The notes beneath the pieces were generated by a model. That model saw nothing but the letters and a program-made list of their open reading frames with translations, was not told where the DNA came from and made no database searches. A program made the translations under genes and the position numbers. This document shows positions 7,740 through 10,789 of a DNA stretch of 10,789 nucleotides, piece by piece (the stretch's first letter is position 1; each line of letters opens with the position of its first letter). This stretch comes from Glomus cerebriforme (lineage: Eukaryota; Glomeromycota; Glomeromycetes; Glomerales; Glomeraceae): positions 112,549 through 123,337 of the forward strand of contig QKYT01000169.1 of NCBI GenBank assembly GCA_003550305.1. The letters are read 5' to 3'.

Positions 7740-8441
7740 TAATCATTATTTTGCTAACAGAACTTATCTTAGAAGGTTTTATATGTGAAGTTTCAGCCAG
7801 CAGAATATTCTAAGAAAATATGAACCAATAAATTAAAAATAATGGTTGAAATGCATGATATGATCAACTGAATATGGTGAGAAATGTATGCAATCAATGA
7901 CATTTCCAAATAATCATAATTAAAAGAACAACCAAAGAGTATCAAATAAGTTCTCAAAGAATATATAACCTCTGGGCTCTGGCCAATAAAGGAAATTTAC
8001 TTAATATGTGAGTAATATTTTGAAAAATATAATGATATTAATCTAGAAAGAGTAAACTGTTATGTACAAAGATTAATATTACTATAAATTGATTTTTGTG
8101 AACAACGGTCAATATTGGAAAAAACAATAATTAAAGCAAAACATATTTTTGAATAATATCCAAAATTCTATTGTGAATGCAACTTTATAGAGCAATTCTG
8201 AGGTTTTGCAAAATAAGAAACTAGACAATTATGCAGTTATAATTATGCAGATTTAGTGAGAAAAGTTCCAGAAGTTCTTGTTAGTATTTCTATAACATCT
8301 ATTTGCAAGTTTGTATACAAATCATGAAGATATATGGATGCATATGACAAAAGTTTGGAGGGTAGAACTGCTGAATAGGCTGTTAGCAAATATAAATCAC
8401 ACCGCAGATTGCCTAAAAATATTAAAAACTTAATGGAATAA

Positions 8442-8806
8442 GAAGATGGTAATTGTGTTTATAGTTATTCATTAATATTTTTCTGTTTTGTAATACTTTT
8501 TTTAGTGACACTAATCGAAATAAGAAGTTTTGGCATGTGACGATTTGACTAAATTTTGGCTGATTCGTTTCAAATTTTGGCTGAATTTTGATCATCATCA
8601 ACATTTGAAATATCTGATTAATAACCAAATTGTATACTTTTATAGAGTTCGTAACAATCCATTAATCTAATAGATTCAACATACGAATTTAAATATTTAA
8701 TAATAAAAAATAACACAATAAATGTAAAAAGTTACAATAAACATAAAAATAAACATATTTATTTTTTTTGTATGAATTATGCATGAATTATGCGCATATT
8801 TTATTA
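8442..8806. other. Intergenic region with short tandem repeats
   Basis: The region lies between two convergent transposase pseudogenes. AAATTTTGGCTGA occurs twice with a 21-base period (8551-8584), and ATGAATTATGC occurs twice in tandem (8772-8793). The block TTTTAGTGACACTAATCG at about 8498-8515 resembles the end of a TIR element, but I found no inverted partner in the window. Open frames here are short and lack coding character. Confidence 0.45.
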
Positions 8807-10297
8807 TCAAATATGATACTTTCTATTAATTGGATTAATTGCTAAATATTCGATCACGTTTTGATAAGTCGATAGTTTGTACTTTACGGGAACGAATCTC
8901 CCTAAAATGTGATGTACTAGTATTATGCAATCCTGACATTTGGGATAAAAATCTTTATTCCAAAGTTTGACATTACAAGTCTGTTNATCATTATCAATGC
9001 TAAAATGAAATCNAGAATTTGTTNNCTTATACCATCAAATATATACCAAGTTGTGCTCAAAAGTCCTATCAGGTAAATCGATTGTATATTTGAAAAAATA
9101 CTGGATTTGACCTGAATAGCAGTCCACTTCATCAGTATTCATCATAAATTTGGATAAAACATAAGAGCTTGCAATGTGTCATAATGATATTGCCGAGTTG
9201 AATATTTCAGAACCAATTCGACATCTTTTAAATTAGTTCATCTTGACATGAATAATTATTGAATCATCGGTTCCTTCTCCAAACAGTTTCTGAAAATTGT
9301 ACATTTCATAGGTTGCCATATAATAATCAACCATTCGGTCAAGCATTTTGCTTGACAATAATACATCTTCAGATAAGGGTCTTAACATTTCACCTGGAAA
9401 TGGTTCTCTTTCAGTAATAACTGAGGTCCGAATATCTATAGAATGGAGTAAAAATTGATACATCTCATCAGAGGAAAACTCATCTGTTGCTGATAAAGAT
9501 CTAACATTNGGTCNATTNTCAAGTAATTNGATNCCCTTCNGGTTTATTTCAGAACTTTTAGCCATAATCTGTGCATCAAACATTATTCTTCACATAAGTT
9601 CTAGTTCAATATATCAGTGGCTATTAGACAAAGAGCCTAAAAAATATGAGAATTAGTAAGTAAAATTGACCAAAAATTAATAAAAATATACGTAAATTTG
9701 ACTTACCTAGCACGCCATTCATACGCTTAAAGGAAAAACACCAAAAAGCATATAAAGGTCCATAATCAAACGAGCATTCACATAAATGAAGTACCAATAT
9801 AGATTTGGTATGATTTGGTCTTGACCATAATTGTTTTCTATTAGTTTTACTATTTCAATTAATTTCTGATAGATTTTAGTCATTATATCAATCTCAACAA
9901 TTTTATTAACAAAAAGCTGACAAACTCTTATGAAATATATAAGAATTTTATGATCATCATTTTCCAAATGATCCTAAAGTAAGACAGTTGAATAAATTGT
10001 AAAAAAAATTTTTCACTGATTGGCAGTAAAATTTGAAAAGCCTTCACCACAATATATTTTTCCTGAAATCTGACCGATATCTGCTGGTATAGAAAATTGA
10101 TTCATCTTTTTCTGCACTTCATTTAGAATATTCTTCGTTAATATTTCTTGATCTATTCAGATTTGCTTTATAATCCACCTTGCAATGTCTAGGAATAGGC
10201 AATGCATCAGATTTACTATCATAAAATGAATCAGATCAAAATATGATAACTGTAGCAATTTGGACTATCTAACACCAGTTTGCTTCACATAGTGTTG
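8807..10297 (-). pseudogene. CACTA-type (TNP2/DUF4218) transposase pseudogene, 5'-truncated
   Basis: The remnant is the C-terminal part of a CACTA/EnSpm-superfamily transposase, which moves DNA by cut and paste. The first exon begins in coding sequence at about 10297 and includes SKLLQLSYFDLIHFMIVNLM, matching the YFD...(D)PMH box, then YCGEGFSNFTANQ*KIFFTI and ENNYGQDQIIPN. LHLCEC, DYGPLYAFWCFP and FKRMNGVLG follow in two shifted frames. An intron (9637-9706) joins this to exon 2, which stays in one frame to TGA at 8807-8809. Exon 2 includes SATDEFSSDEMYQFLLHSID, DEVDCYSGQIQYFFKYTIDL and ends INPINRKYHI. In-frame stops in exon 1 are TAG 10265 and 9974 and TGA 10157 and 10013; in exon 2, TGA 9614, 9590, 9179 and 9035 and TAA 9233. 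Frameshifts lie near 9790 and 9725. Several N positions cluster at 8986-9025 and 9509-9540. The 5' part is missing. Confidence 0.82.
9637..9706 (-). other. Spliceosomal intron of the CACTA pseudogene
   Basis: The donor GCTAG|GTAAGT and acceptor TTTTTTAG|GCTCTT bound 70 bases. Splicing completes a Gly codon and joins MNGVLG to SLSNS, as expected for the conserved FxRMNGxLGS box. Both splice sites are intact. Confidence 0.8.
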
Positions 10298-10300
10298 TTA

Positions 10301-10418
10301 ATGGTTCAGCTTGGTTTGGCTTGAAGCCCAAGCCAAGCCAAGCTGATAAAAAGTCAAGCCAAGCCAAACCGAACCATATCGGCTTGAAGGTTCAAGTCAA
10401 ACCAAACTAAGCCAAGTC
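10301..10418. repeat. AAGCC-rich palindromic repeat
   Basis: Copies of CCAAGCCAAGCC and its reverse complement alternate. The 24-base segment at 10301-10324 (ATGGTTCAGCTTGGTTTGGC...) is nearly the reverse complement of 10354-10377, forming a foldback of 77 bases. A third diverged copy (GTCAAACCAAACTAAGCCAA) follows. It is clearly richer in G+C than the rest of the window and starts where CACTA coding similarity stops. Confidence 0.7.
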
Positions 10419-10420
10419 GT

Positions 10421-10500
10421 GAAGCTGATAGAACCGATGGAACCAATGGAGCTGATGGAGCTGATGGTATGAAGTCGATGGAACCAATGGAGCCGATGGG
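10421..10500 (+). repeat. 9-base minisatellite (GGARCYRAT-type units)
   Basis: Units such as GGAACCAAT, GGAGCTGAT and GGAGCCGAT follow one another about eight times, with one longer unit (GGTATGAAGTCGAT). The period is a multiple of three, but the frame is broken by a stop and there is no surrounding gene, so I treat it as non-coding. Confidence 0.75.
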
Positions 10501-10789
10501 CAATATCAGGATCCCGAAATATATATGTAGGGGTAGGNTGCACTATTGCGTCGCCATCATAGAGGAATTTTATGAAGTGAGGTTTGGATTTGCGTACAAA
10601 ATAAGGATTTTTTAGTCAAAGTTAGGTTATTTTAATGCGTATTTTTAATGGATTTTTTTTAAACAAAAGGGTTTAATTTGCGTATTTTTTGCATAAATTT
10701 TGCTGATCATATACAGTATATAATATGAAAAAAAATTATTTAAAAAAATCGCGATCATCAGAATTTTATAAAAAACCCATAGTTCTTAT
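10501..10789. other. Right-edge spacer, nothing identified
   Basis: I see no gene. A short open stretch on the plus strand at about 10544-10612 (AIIEEFYEVRFGFAYKIR) is too short to support. Long T runs and a TCGCGA word at 10749-10754 are present. An unseen gene or element may begin beyond the window. Confidence 0.35.

Larger units (their letters stand above)
7217..8441 (+). pseudogene. Tc1/IS630-like DDE transposase pseudogene, split by a MITE
   Basis: The decayed product is a fungal Tc1/IS630-superfamily transposase. The exon begins after TTTTAG at 7211-7216 with HKQQLVVSQKRHKVD. Its frame enters the MITE at the TA at 7309-7310 and resumes in frame at 7742 if one TA is kept (GQKTDL|IIIILLTELI). 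Frameshifts near 7832-7870 and 7921 follow. From 7922 to 8441 one frame is kept and contains YPKFYCECNFIEQF, matching the N-x-I-E...FW box with the third acidic residue. RYMDAYDKSLEGRTAE and SKYKSHRRLPKN follow near the C-terminus. Stops in that frame are TAA at 7947, 8013, 8085, 8154 and 8214, TGA at 8199 and 8325, and TAG at 8376; the real end is TAA at 8439-8441. The TGA and TAG codons sit where the family has Trp (EQF*GF, KS*RYM, AE*AV). The N-terminal half and earlier catalytic Asp residues are not clear. Confidence 0.78.

Noticed and set aside
8422..8628. 68-codon minus-strand open frame
   Set aside because: It lies antisense to the transposase end and across a 21-base tandem repeat, with no protein-like features.
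8923..9132. 69-codon minus-strand open frame
   Set aside because: It is a shadow in another frame of the CACTA exon, which encodes DEVDCYSGQIQYFFKYTIDL here.

Overview
The window is a very A+T-rich eukaryotic nuclear sequence, most likely from an arbuscular mycorrhizal fungus (Glomeromycotina, Rhizophagus-like). This rests on extreme A+T content, short spliceosomal introns of about 70-80 bases inside transposase remnants, the style of the transposases, and a Helitron-type end with a hairpin that I associate with these fungi. The organism call is inference. I see no intact host gene, rRNA, tRNA or CRISPR array. The window is a graveyard of mobile elements, with several N positions that mark uncertain assembly.

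Layout. 1-482: short palindrome, then a foldback element in which ~30-base tandem repeats in opposite orientations flank a degenerate telomere-like (CCCTAA)n core. 678-1652 (minus): a broken gene of unknown function with a signal-peptide-like start and a hydrophobic segment; all its nonsense codons away from the frame breaks are TGA. 1653-3365: A-rich spacer, one possible coding fragment (2380-2589) and a three-copy array of hairpin-forming 52/53-base units (2755-2920). 3366-5097 (minus): a Crypton/DUF3504-type tyrosine recombinase pseudogene with recognisable catalytic residues and three introns. 5212-5333: a palindromic MITE between divergent pseudogenes. 5454-6788 (plus): a degenerate multi-exon coding region I cannot identify. 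6789-7172: candidate non-autonomous Helitron. 7217-8441 (plus): Tc1/IS630-like DDE transposase pseudogene split by a 429-base TA-flanked MITE, which carries a second inverted repeat inside. 8807-10297 (minus): C-terminal two thirds or so of a CACTA (TNP2/DUF4218-type) transposase pseudogene with one intron. 10301-10500: GC-richer AAGCC palindrome and a 9-base minisatellite at the point where the CACTA coding similarity stops.

How it fits together. The elements do not form a pathway; they record successive insertions and decay. The Tc1-like reading frame runs straight through the MITE if one TA is kept, so the order of events can be read. Across the unrelated transposase pseudogenes, nearly all nonsense codons can be explained by CAA-to-TAA, TGG-to-TAG/TGA or CGA-to-TGA changes. 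These are C-to-T transitions on both strands, which suggests RIP-like mutation or methylcytosine decay. I found no convincing new functional system. The points most worth checking are the transition-only decay, the TGA-only pseudogene, the telomere-like foldback element and the nested insertions.
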